Position numbers and translations under genes: made by a program
Notes under the pieces: model-generated
The model's input: only the letters and a program-made list of their open reading frames with translations
Databases searched by the model: none
What the model was told of the DNA's origin: nothing
In this document: positions 22,674 to 33,384 of the stretch, in pieces
Numbering within the stretch: the first letter of the stretch is position 1
Layout: each line of letters opens with the position of its first letter
Origin: Lotus japonicus
Lineage: Eukaryota; Streptophyta; Magnoliopsida; Fabales; Fabaceae
Assembly (NCBI RefSeq): GCF_012489685.1
Contig: NC_080043.1
Coordinates: 48,933,127-48,997,126, forward strand
Reading direction: 5' to 3'
Length of the DNA: 64,000 nt

Positions 22674-24736
22674 TGAAATTCTGGTTCTCGTATGGCAGAT
22701 ATTCTACGTGATGTTGGAACAATTGCTTCGACAATTGTACAACAGTAAACAATAAAAGCATAAAATAAACAAAGTACAACACCAAAGTTGTTAACCCAGT
22801 TCGGTGAAACTTCACTTACGTCTGGAGGGTTTTCACCCAAAGAAAGGAAATTCATTATCTCAAGATTTAGGAACTACAGACACTCATGAACACCTCAGTT
22901 CATAGTTCTTCTCCTAATCTACCCAGTGTATTTCTACTTAGTATTTCCCCCTAAGTATGAGAGTCCCTCTCACTTTCTCTCAACCACTGCCACAGTGATG
23001 GGTAAGAACTGAAAGTATGAAAAACACTAGAAAAGGGGGGGAGGGGGTTTGAATAGGGTTTTGAAGTTTTAAAGCTTTCTCTCCAAGATTTTGACAATTT
23101 TTTCTGGTAAAAGAATATAAGGTTCTAGAGATGAATGATAGAGAAAAGCACACAAAGATTTTATCCTGGTTCACTTGATGAATCACTCAAGCTAATCCAG
23201 TCCACCCGTTAAGGTGATTTCTTCCTTCTTAGAATGAAGGCAATTCACTATTCAAAGACGGTTACAACTGCACTAGCACACCTTGCTTAGTGACTATCAA
23301 CCTATGAACTAGCAACACTAAGACAATCTTACCTTAGTCTTCTCAAGAATACTGACCTCACTGGTCTCTCAAGGAAATACAAACAAGGTTTGTAAAAAGT
23401 TTGGCTTACAAAGGAATGCTTTTGAAATAAGCAAAGGTAAACACAATAAGAACAATAAAGAAATATTTCTAAGGTATTTGCTTGTTGTTTTTCACTTGTA
23501 TTGCACAATAGTTTCCTGGCCAATTTCTTCATTCTCCCGCCTTTCAATACTCCAAGGTTTAGGGTTTGTATTCGTTGAAATAATCCATCCGTTGGAGGGC
23601 ACTTCTAGAATTTCTAGAACCTGCTAAGGCTGAACCTTGTAGGTAAGGCAGTCAGAATAGTACACTAGCTTTTGTACTATTGACAATGACAACGCCTTAG
23701 CCTAGTTGCCTCTTGATCTTTGGTGACGCTTCATGTTGGAACTTGTGAAGCTATGTGATCAGAGTCAGAAGGAAGCATGGATCCTCTGACCTTCAGAACT
23801 TCTCCTTCTGGACCGTTAATTCTGAACTTCTGGTCTTCAGAACTTGAAGTGCTTTGGTCTTGGAATCCAGCTTACTCTTGGACTTCAGAGTCTTCAAGTC
23901 TTCAGCTTCTGGACCGTTCCTCAGAACATCTGGTCTTCAGAGCTTCAGTGCTTGAATCTTTCAGAGTCCACATCAGAGCTTTAATCTTCAGAATATTTAA
24001 AGTGTTTGCTACCGTTTAGAGGAACGTAGTAATTGCAGAAGCGTTTCATTGGTTACTCTTGGGTTCTTAACATCTAATGAGTTTGGTCTTTGAGTCAGAG
24101 TCAGAGCCTGTTTGTCACACACTTAAGAGACAAACTTTAGAGTGCCCTAATTGTTCATGTACAATAATAAACTTGTTATCATCAAAACATAGAGTTGTAC
24201 CACCTGACCAAGTAAGGTCTTACAAGAACAACAACAATCAAAGTTGTAACACTCAAGAACACAGAACACAACCTTGCCTTATAGAATCAACGAGCAAGGT
24301 TTGCTCACAACGTACACAAGGACTAACACAAACAACAACCCTAAAACACTTGATCTGATTCTCTCAAAAGCTTCAGTAGTCTTCACGTTTTAGGTCTTCA
24401 ATATATATAAGCTTCAGCAGCCACACTAGGGTTTCCAAAGGCTGAAGCATTAGTCCAACAACAGCAAATCAAAACGCAATCTTCCAAGATTATGATTGTG
24501 TTACAAATCAAATTACCATTAAAACAATAGAAACAAATCTTCAATCAGATATTGTTTCAACAAATAAACCAGCCCACAATAAATAACCAAGATACAACTA
24601 ATGAAACCGTAAGTAACCACACAAAAAATCTTCACGAGTAAGGGACTAATGTCCTGTGCTACACGTAGGCAGATGGCACAACATCTGCTTCGACATCCGG
24701 TTGTTTTTTACAAAATGCAGACAACAAAAAGTAACA
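22674..24736 (-). repeat. 3' LTR of the gag-only copia element (interrupted)
   Basis: The two halves (22674-23009 and 24230-24736) align with 26748-27073 and 27079-27619 of the other LTR, with scattered substitutions. The gap between them is exactly the nested insertion 23010-24224 plus one TSD copy. A purine-rich 'caaagggagagattcc' on the minus strand directly precedes it and may be the polypurine tract. Confidence 0.8.
23010..24224 (+). mobile_element. Sirevirus solo LTR, nested
   Basis: This 1215-bp LTR starts TGAAAGTATG with the G-rich 'aaaaggggggggaggggg' and ends 'ggtcttaca'. Its TSD is perfect, AGAAC (23005-23009 and 24225-24229). The uninterrupted sister LTR reads 'ggtaagaacaacaac' at the same point (about 27074), an in-window empty site. 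The 'ttgttatcatcaaaaca' near the end is typical of SIRE/Maximus LTRs. Several 'cttcagaac' motifs cluster at 23780-23990. Confidence 0.9.
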
Positions 24737-25109
24737 GGAATCTCTCCCTTTGTCAAATTTTGTCTGAAACAACTTGAGTATTTGAGAGGATAAACATACC
24801 TCCCCCTTAGCAGCGGAACTCCCCCTCAAACAGTGAAACCCACTTACAACAACATACACAACCCACAATAAACAGTTAGCATCATACTTGACAGCTTCCA
24901 CATGCACATGTCACAAGAACGTGACCAACAAGAAACAAGTTAACTAATACTTATAAGCCAGTAGCAACTTGAAGTACTACACACAAATCACAACAGCAAC
25001 AAACACACAACTCCTACTACTACTCCCCCATTTTAACACAAAATTGGCAAAGGGTGCTTAAAAGAACACATGAAGAAGACACACCCAGAAGATAGCCCAA
25101 AATAGTAGC

Positions 25110-25378
25110 AAAATCAGTACTTAGAACAGTACACAGAACAGATGGTCATAGAGTCATTGCAGCCCAACATCAATAAGAAAGTCCATGATCTCCTTGCACT
25201 CCAGAGCTTCTTGACTACACTCTCTCTCTCACAACCAATCTTTCCCTGACAAACACATTTCCACTTCTGAACACTTGCCTTAAGATGGAATGACACATTG
25301 TCCAGAGGAGCAGAGGGAACATTCACAGGAACTCTCTTGCCATCTACCTTCTTTCTAGCAAAGGGCACAATGTCCTAG
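25110..25378 (-). pseudogene. Envelope-like ORF remnant
   Basis: Directly after the gag stop the same frame reads 'FARKKVDGKRVPVNVPSA' and 'PLDNVSFHLKASVQKWK'. After a one-base shift it reads 'EALECKEIMDFLIDVGL'. I recall these blocks from proteins annotated as envelope-like or putative plant transposon proteins in legume copia/gypsy elements. In intact elements that frame lies after pol; here it adjoins gag, so pol is missing. The match is from memory of the family and needs a profile search. Confidence 0.5.
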
Positions 25379-25384
25379 ACATCA

Positions 25385-26716
25385 TCTTCGACATTCGTCT
25401 TTGTATCATTAACAGAAACTTTCTTCCATTTCAGAGATCTTGTCTTGGTACACAGACTCTCCTTCTTTTCTTTCTTCTTATCCAATACAGCAACAACTTT
25501 CTTGTTGGTCTTGGAGAAATGACAAGGAGACTTCACAATCTTTTTCTTCTTTTTCTCTTTAAGCCCTTTCGGTTTCCACTCTTTCCTTGCTTGAACAACC
25601 TGTGAATTGATTCTTGGTTGATCATGTTGTTGAGGAAATCTATACAGTCTGTAACAGTAGGGCCTTATATGACCAAATTTTCCACAGTAATGACATCTCC
25701 AGGATGAGTTATTGGAGTTTCTGAATTAGGGGTACACATGTTGATTAACATGTTGGGACTTGTGGTTCGACATCTGAAATTCAGTTTGCCTTTTTGGAGG
25801 AACAAATTTTTGTGTGACAGCTTTGATTTATTTTGTTGTAGTTCCATAATCAAATTATATTCCCTTCATATCCTTAGATGTCTTTCCCACTTCCAGAATC
25901 TCATCCAACACATTAGAGCTATTATTTAACATACGAATAGATTTTGTCATACCTTCTAGCTTTGAGTTCAGAAAAGTTACCTCCTCCTGCAGCTTGGCAT
26001 TAGTGATCTGAAGTTTCTCTTTATCAACCAGCAAGTCATTGACAGTTTTCTTCAGCTTTACCTCATGCTTGCATGCTTCTTCCCACTTGATATACATCAA
26101 CTTGTATGTTACAACTAGCTCTTCATCTGAGATGTCTTCATTGCTAGACTCACTATCAGATTTACATCTTCCAGCTAATTCCATTACATCTTCCAGCTAA
26201 TTCCATTACATGGTGACTCACTATCAGATTTAAGTCAGAGATGGATTCATACTCCTTCATTCTAAGATTTTCAAACTGGGTTGTGAGCAACTGAAGTCTT
26301 GACATGCGAACTCTTAATGTTCCTTCATGAGAAGTCCTGAGAATCTTCCAGACCTCCTTAGCCACAGTACATGTGTTGATTAGCCTAAACATATTCATGT
26401 CTACCCCATTGAAAATAGAATTCAAGGCTTTGGAGTATCCAAAAGCTTCTGTATTTTCTTCTTTCGTCCACTCTTCTTCGGGCTTTAATTCAGTTGTTGA
26501 TGTTCCTTCTTTAGATACTACCACAGGATGTTTCCAACCTTTGAAAATTGCTTTCCATGTTATGTTGTCCATAGATTTAAGAAAAGCAACAATAGCAACC
26601 ATACGAGCCTTCCAATAATCATAGTTGGTACCATCCAATAAAGGTGGCCTCAGGAGTGACCCTCCTTCCTTAATATTGTCCATGAAACCAGAATATATTC
26701 CCTGGAACTCACCCAA
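25385..26716 (-). pseudogene. Copia gag (UBN2 / CCHC), degenerate
   Basis: The ATG at 26716 starts a capsid-type frame with 'LLDGTNYDYWKARM' (about residue 27), 'GYSKALNSIFNGVD' and 'WKILRTSHEGTLRVRMSRL', the UBN2 family. A 22-bp direct duplication at about 26160-26210 (atcttccagctaattccatt) breaks the frame. The frame then resumes with a coiled-coil stretch (26184-25855; KLKKTVNDLLVDKEKLQI). After a stop, a CCHC knuckle (CHYCGKFGHIRPYC, about 25695-25654) and a Lys-rich tail follow, reaching a TAG near 25377. Role if intact: capsid and nucleocapsid of the element. Confidence 0.8.
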
Positions 26717-26730
26717 ACAGAATATGGTGT

Positions 26731-26747
26731 CTGCTCTAATGTCAATT
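26731..26747 (-). promoter_or_regulatory. Candidate primer-binding site, decayed
   Basis: Next to the LTR the minus strand reads TTGACATTAGAGC. The usual copia site for initiator tRNA-Met is TGGTATCAGAGC. The last five bases match and most of the rest differs by transitions. Confidence 0.4.
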
Positions 26748-27622
26748 GAAATTCTGGTTCCCGTATGGCAGATGTTCTACGCGATGCTGGAACAATTGCT
26801 TCGACAATTGTACAACAGTAAACAATACAAGCATAAAATAAACAAAGTACAACACCATAGTTGTTAACCCAGTTCGGTGAAACTTCACCTACGTCTGGTG
26901 GGTTTTCACCCAAATAAAGGAAATTCACTATCTCAAGATTTAGGAACTACAGACACTCATGAACACCTCAGCTCATAGTTCTTCTCCTAATCTATCAAGT
27001 GTATTTCTACTTAGTATTTACCCCTAAGTGTGAGAGCCCCTGTCACTTTCTCTCAACCACTGCCACAATGATTGGTAAGAACAACAACAATCAGAGTTGT
27101 AACACTCAATAACACAGAACACAACCTTGCCTTATAGAATCAACGAGCAAGGTTTGCTCACAACGTACACAAGGACTAACACAAACAACAACCCTAAAAC
27201 ACTTGATCTGATTCTCTCAAAAGCTTCAGTAGTCTTCACGTTTTAGGTCTTCAATATATATAAGCTTCTGCAGCCACACTAGGGTTTCCAAAGGCTTAAG
27301 CAGTAGTCCAACAGCAGCAAATCAAAACGTAATCTTCCCAGATTATGATTGTGTTACAAATCAAATCACCATTAAAATAATAGAAACAAATCTTCAATCG
27401 GATATTGTTTCAACAAATAAACCAGCCCACAATAAATAACCAAGATACAACTACTTAAACCGTAAGTAACCACAAAATAAATCTTCACGAGATCCACTAG
27501 GGCACACATAAGCACTCCAAGTAAGGGACTAATGTCTTGTGCTACACGTAGGCAGATCGCACAACATCTTCTTCGACATCAGGTTGGTTTTGACAAAATG
27601 CAGACAATAAAAAGTAACAACA
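26748..27622 (-). repeat. 5' LTR of the gag-only copia element
   Basis: This is the uninterrupted LTR copy. In element sense it starts TGTTGTTACTT (or TGTTACTT if the end is 27619) and ends CAGAATTTCA. A plus-strand 'tcaatatatataagcttc' near 27250 gives minus-strand TATATATTG, a possible TATA box. Confidence 0.75.
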
Positions 27623-27627
27623 ACTAT

Positions 27628-28068
27628 ATTATGCAGGATGAGTAGTTTTTATTTTTCGATGTATCAAAAGGATGAGCCGTTTTATGGGTATTTAAACCCT
27701 GTTTGAAGAGCTTAAAAACAACTTATTAGAGTTTATTTTATAAAATAAATATTTATGCACACGCTTGGAAGAACTTATTGAAATAGTTTATAAGCTCATA
27801 TAACATGGTTTTAGCTTGTTTGAATAAGCTTTTGGTAACTGCTTATCAAAGTGTTCACAAAGCTTACTTTTAGATCCTACCTTCGAGCCCTACGACCCTA
27901 ATTTGTGAAACTTGACTCACTCCCTTTTTTTTCTTTTTCCCAAAGTTAGAAACTACACTCCTAGATCTAACAGAGAGAACACAAAAAGAGGTGACATTGC
28001 TCGACAACCATGAGTCAAAGTCAACCAAAAAAATCAACACAACACAAAAGTCAACATTCTTCTAATTA
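27628..28068. other. Non-coding; legume MITE-like fragment
   Basis: No gene is seen. The stretch 27690-27860, rich in 'aacttattg', 'ataagctcat' and 'gcttgtttgaataagctttt', resembles the AAGCTTAT-rich repeat in FRL3 intron 3 (49545-49830). Inverted repeat ends are not clear. Confidence 0.4.
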
Positions 28069-28333
28069 CTCCCTCCGTTCCTTATTAACTGTCAACTTTG
28101 AAGAAAAAAATTTGTTCCTATATATCTGTCCACTTAGAATTTCAAGAGAGCATTAAATGATGTTTTTCCAAGAAATTCCTTTGTAGGAACAATAAATGAG
28201 GAAAGATAATATACATTTTAAAGGGAGAAATAGAAAATTAAATAATACTTTTATGAAAAGTAACAAAATTAATGTCACTCCTTAATATGTATGTTTCTTC
28301 TCTTCTTGGACAGTTAAATAGGAACTGAGGGAG
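28069..28333. mobile_element. Stowaway-like MITE 1
   Basis: The terminal inverted repeats are 'ctccctccgttccttatt' on the left and, reverse-complemented, 'ctccctcagttcctattt' on the right. They are flanked by TA on both sides (28067-28068 and 28334-28335). Size and TIR match Tc1/mariner-derived Stowaway MITEs. Confidence 0.85.
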
Positions 28334-28357
28334 TATTATAATAATAATTAACTACTA

Positions 28358-28633
28358 TTCCCTTCGTTCCTATATAACTGACACTTTAAGGTTGTTGCAC
28401 AACTATTAAGAAATAACAATTGATGTTTTTGTTTTATTAAAATTACTATATAATTTCCTATTATAACATTTATCTCTCTTATTAATTCTTACTTTTCAAG
28501 TTTTCTACCACCAATAAATGAATGGTACAATTGGTAAAGTATAATTAATGCTCTCTTGAACTTTGTAAAGTGGCAGATAATTAGGAACACAATTCAGTTA
28601 GAAATAGTGTCAGTTATTTTGGAACGGAGGGAG
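28358..28633. mobile_element. Stowaway-like MITE 2
   Basis: The TIR is 'ttcccttcgttcc..taactgacac' on the left and, on the right, the reverse complement of 'gtgtcagttattttggaac' plus 'ggagggag'. TA flanks both ends (28356-28357 and 28634-28635). Its interior differs from MITE 1, so it is another subfamily, lying 24 bases away. Confidence 0.8.
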
Positions 28634-30460
28634 TAAAATATAGGGTCTTACATTACTCGCTAGATTGTGGGTCATTTGTAGTTTGATAGAATGCATCATG
28701 TTGATTATAGAATTTTGATGCTCATGATTATGCACCGAATCTGATTTTGATTGTTGGATTACATCTTAGATGCTTCTGCTCTATCATATTTGACAATGCG
28801 AAAATTGGATGATGAGTTATAGTGAATTTCTCAATGCTTGAGAGTCTCTAAAATGGTAGGTATGGCGTGAACTTAGTAGTATCTCTAGCATCGCATTGTT
28901 AAGAAGTTTAGGATCAAAACATAATCCATGTCTAACTGCATAACAACACGATGTGGGGGTACAACTATGGCGCCACGATACCGACTAGCTTAGAGACTCT
29001 CAAGCAGCAACACGATCATGTACAATGCATGGTCATTTAGGCAATAACTTTAGGCCCAAAAAACTTAGTACTTGTATAGTATATATTCTTGAGACTTGAG
29101 AGAGGTAATTGAACAATGAAAAATTAGGCCGTAAATTATTATTTTTATTTATAAACAAAAAATTATTGAATGAGAAGTATAAGTGGTATTTAAACCAAAA
29201 ACATGTAACAAAAAAAACCAAAAACAAGTATAAATGTACAAAATAGATAAGTATAGTTGATTTACGTACAATCGACACACTATAATAGTAATTTTTAACC
29301 TCCACCAACATATAAGAAACCCTACAATTTCAACCCACTCGCAGGGCAATATACAACATTAAGGGTTTTCATTTATTTTCAGAATTAAAAGTACTTAGAG
29401 AAGGGTTAACAAAAGAAATTAATACTCCAAAAGAAGTATTGAGTTAAATTAAAACTGTAATTTTTTTTCAAATGTATATATTGTCTATAGAATTTTATTG
29501 ACTATCCCTTTAACGATTGTTATTATTGAAAAATGTTTTCAAAATAAGAAATTTCTTAAATCATATCTAAGGTCAACGATGTTATGAGATAGATTGAATA
29601 TGTTAGTTACTTTATCCATTGAAAGAAAAATGTTAGAATTGTTTGATTATAAAACTTTAATAAATGATTTCATAGCACAAAAACTAGAAAACTAATATAA
29701 AAAATTGATAATCTATATGATATATTCTCTTTAAGATTCTTGTCAAAATAAAGTTACTTTAACATTTTCGCCTTAGACCCCAAAATGTCTATACATGACC
29801 CTGAGTAGCAAGCAAATGACTAAGCGGACACTAACTTTCATCAAATAGTGTTGACCAATGCTACCAAATCTGAAATGAAGACAATAGTGTGAATGATCCT
29901 GTCAAGCTTGTAGCGTCAACTCGACATTAAGGAACTAGCTTCGAACACGTTAATGTGAGCCCTATCGCCAATCCTAATTTGACACTAGATATAATCTTGA
30001 CTCTTGCCTCATTAATGTCATCTTATGGGCAGATTGTCACGGTCAATAACTGCCCTTAGTGGCAAAGTGCAAATTATAGTGCTCGTTGTATGACAATAAA
30101 TGTTAGAAGCAAAAGTAAGTAAACAAGAGAGTAATTTGAATTATATTTAATTTGATTTATTTAAAATAAGAGATAATTTAATTTTAAAAAGCTTATATTT
30201 TTTTGAAAGCAAAATAAATTGATAGATAGTGTTGAGAAATATTATCAGGGAGGAAAAATATTATCAATTTATTAGAACTAATTTAGTTTTAATTTTGTTT
30301 CATTAACTCTTACAATAAAATTTAAAAAATGTACATGCTCAGAGAAATTATTGGATTCATTTAATTGGATTTTTAAATTTCATTTCTCATTAATAAATAG
30401 AAAAGTAGATGATAATTAAAATATACCTATATGCAATGGAAGAATAAATTATAAAAGGTA
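28634..30460. other. AT-rich intergenic DNA
   Basis: No gene, RNA or complete mobile element is supported. Short open frames here are low-complexity, with no recognisable domain. Confidence 0.5.
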
Positions 30461-30707
30461 CTACCTCCGTTCTTATATAATTGTCCAGAGAGATAGGAAA
30501 CATACATATTAAGGAGTGAAATTAATTTTGTTAATTTTCATGAAAGTATTATTTGATTTTCTATTTCACCGTTTATAATGCATTTTATATTTCCTCATTT
30601 ATTGTTCCTGCAAGGGGTATTTTTCGAAAATCATCATTTAATGCGACAAATATATAAAAATATTTTTTTTCCCAAAGTGGACAATTATTAAGAAATGTCG
30701 AAAGTAG
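30461..30707. mobile_element. Stowaway-like MITE 1 relative, inverted
   Basis: This copy reads as the reverse complement of MITE 1 (28069-28333): shared 'gtccagagagataggaaacatac', 'attaaggagtgaaattaatttt' and 'tttcctcatttattgttcct' type blocks. TA lies at both sides (30459-30460 and 30708-30709). The right TIR is eroded (gtcgaaagtag). Confidence 0.75.
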
Positions 30708-32159
30708 TAATTAAGATAAATGATTAACATTTGAATTAATGAAATTTTATTTTGAAAAAATAATAATGAACTTTTACTGTGACTAAGTGGGGGGGGGGGG
30801 GGGGCGGGCTAGGCCCCAAATTAATGAACTTTTGAAACGTAATAAATAATAGAATTGACAAATACATTGAACTAGATATAACACATGTGTGTTGCACGAG
30901 TTTATTTCAAATATTTTTTAACATTATATAAAAATTATTATATTTTAAATGAATATTCAAATAAACTTTAATTATAAGTATTATAAAATTAAAAATAATT
31001 ATCTTGAGACAACTTATAGTTTTCTTTGTGTAATTGAATACACAGTCAATTTTATTAATTTATTTTAATAATTAGAATTAAATAGTTTTAATAATTTTAT
31101 AATTATTTTATTTTTTTATATGAAAAAAATATTATGCAAATTTGAAATATTTTATATTACATAATAAATTCTTAACATCATCAAAAATAAGTTATAATAA
31201 TAACATAATTTGTGTGCTTTTTATCAAAAAAAAAGTAATATTAAATTTTAAAATTATAATAAATTATCAATTTAATAGCTCTTTAAAAAAAACTTAAATA
31301 GAGTAAAACATTATGTACTAAATTTAAATTTATTTAACTTTTTGTTATTAGTTTCCTCTGTTGTGCCTTCTCAAGTCATTTTCTCTAATATATAATAGAT
31401 AGATATATATTTTAATAATACACAGATACCTTATTGCTAAAATTTTAATTTTAAACCTATTTCTTATAAAATATTTATTAATAATTTATATTTTATTATT
31501 ATTATTTAATTTTTGTTCTTGATTTTAATTTGTTTATGTTGGCAAATTTGGTTTTTTTATCACTAAGGATAGTGAGTAAGTATTATGAAAAATCAAAAGT
31601 CATGAGTTTTATTATATGTTCCAGGAGATCTTCATTTCTACTATTGTATTTAATGTTAAGGTTCAAGTCTCTTTTACATATATACACGATTCGAACCCGA
31701 GACATTGTTTAAGGGAAATAAAACATCCACAAAAATATTTTAAATCATTCTTTTATTAAGATATTTATTTACATAGATTATTTATAATATCTTTTAGTAT
31801 TATATAACTAAAATTGTTCACATGTAAATTATGGGTACTTTTACCAGTGTAACTTTTAGTCGATAAACATCAGTGTAATTTTTTTTATAATAGTGTCTTG
31901 TTTTATTCCTTTTCAGACAACTAAGTGTTATATCCTGGCGCCTTTTGTCATGTTATGTTCTACCTTACATAACAAACATGAAAATTAGTTGGTAGTTGAA
32001 TAACTTATTGATTTGAAAATTTATTGATCAAGTTTTTTTATAACAACAACAAAGAAAAAGGAAAAAGTACAGAAAGAACTACGACCTTAAGAAGGAGACA
32101 CCAAGTGCATCTGCTTGCAAAAGTGGCATAGCCTCAGCTAAAGGAGAGCTCCAAACGCT
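30708..32159. other. AT-rich intergenic DNA with a G16 tract
   Basis: No gene is supported. A run of 16 G lies at 30789-30804. A 'ggttcgaatcg' B-box-like motif occurs on the minus strand near 31690, without a convincing A box. Confidence 0.5.
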
Positions 32160-33270
32160 AAAAAAGTAACACCCCGATTTCGGTGGCGTCACTTTAGTAA
32201 CAAAAAATCAAACAAAGCGGAAAAGCAGGTTTTTTTTTTGTTTTGTTTAAATAAAAAGAATTGTCGAAATAAAGACTCAACCCAATCGCGATTAACTACG
32301 ACTGATATACAATAAAAGCACAGCCCTTGCTGCAACCAAAATCATCGTCACGAGTGTCCTCAAGTGACGGAAAGTAAGATCAAGTAACTAAAAGTATTGC
32401 CCAACGGCAAACAAGTGCGACCCATAGTTAGTCATAAGTTTTATAAATACAGTCCTCCAAGAAAGTAAGTCAGCCCAAAACGGCCTCCAAAAGACTTCCT
32501 ACGTCCGACAAACTCCCTGTGATCCTCATGGAAGGGAATCACACAAAAAGCTAATAGTCGGGGACCTACCTACCCTGCCCCAAAATAAGAAATGAAAATC
32601 AGAGCTATGACAACGAAACCCGATATACTACACCCCTAACATCGACCCTCATCCGATCCTGCATGAAGTCCGGGTCCACGTCGAAGGCTCAGTAGTAGTC
32701 ATTTCGCTCCGAGTCTTCCCCGAACGACGAAGCATCACAAAACAATCTGTCAACGGCATCTGACAAAAAGGGCATACATAGCCCCCAAACACAGGTAGCA
32801 CGCGCAAGGGTCAACTTACGGAATATAGTATAGAGAATACAAGACAACAGGTAAAGTATAAGGGGTATATATATATATATATGTTGTATATATACATATA
32901 AGTTCTGCATTGTCTACCCTAAGGTTTATACATAGCATGTTATCAAATCTCTAATACAATTCAGTCATCTAAATACATAACGATGTTTATCAACATCAAA
33001 TTATCAAAATCTCAACCAATATAGTTAGAGTGCATGATATGTCAATGCAACGTCAATTTCAAAAGGTTCCGGAAGAAGTAGGCTGGGCACGATCGAGTCG
33101 GTCCTAACACTGGCATTGTGTCGACCATAACCCTCGGGTGTCACTAACAACCTTGACATAGTCGGATCAGTCCTAACCCTGTGGGTCGACTTTTCCCTCC
33201 GCTATGCCTGACATCAACAGGTCGATCCTAAACATACGGTCGATCATAACCCCCATCGAATGCCCGAGTT

Positions 33271-33384
33271 ACCCGAAGGCATATACTGTACCCGAAGGCA
33301 TATACTGTACCCGAAGGCATATACTGTACCCGAAGGTATAAACTGTACCCGAAGGTATATACTGTACCCGAAGGTATATATCGA
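33271..33384. repeat. 19-bp tandem repeat in left LTR
   Basis: Six copies of ACCCGAAGGCATATACTGT, later copies with 'ggtatat'. The sister LTR has the same six-copy array at 40285-40398 with different point changes, so the array predates the insertion. Confidence 0.9.

Larger units (their letters stand above)
22674..27622 (-). mobile_element. Copia-type element without pol (gag and env-like remnant)
   Basis: Two LTR copies flank a 2-kb internal region read on the minus strand. The candidate 5-bp TSD is ACTAT (22669-22673 and 27623-27627). The internal region holds a UBN2-type gag (26716-25385) and an envelope-like remnant (25378-25110), with no protease, integrase, reverse transcriptase or RNase H between them. 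It is therefore non-autonomous or internally deleted. Its left LTR is split by a Sirevirus solo LTR (23010-24224). The right terminus could be 27619 or 27622. Confidence 0.8.

Noticed and set aside
31530..31712. 60-codon plus-strand frame in AT-rich DNA
   Set aside because: Low-complexity hydrophobic translation with no neighbours or signals.
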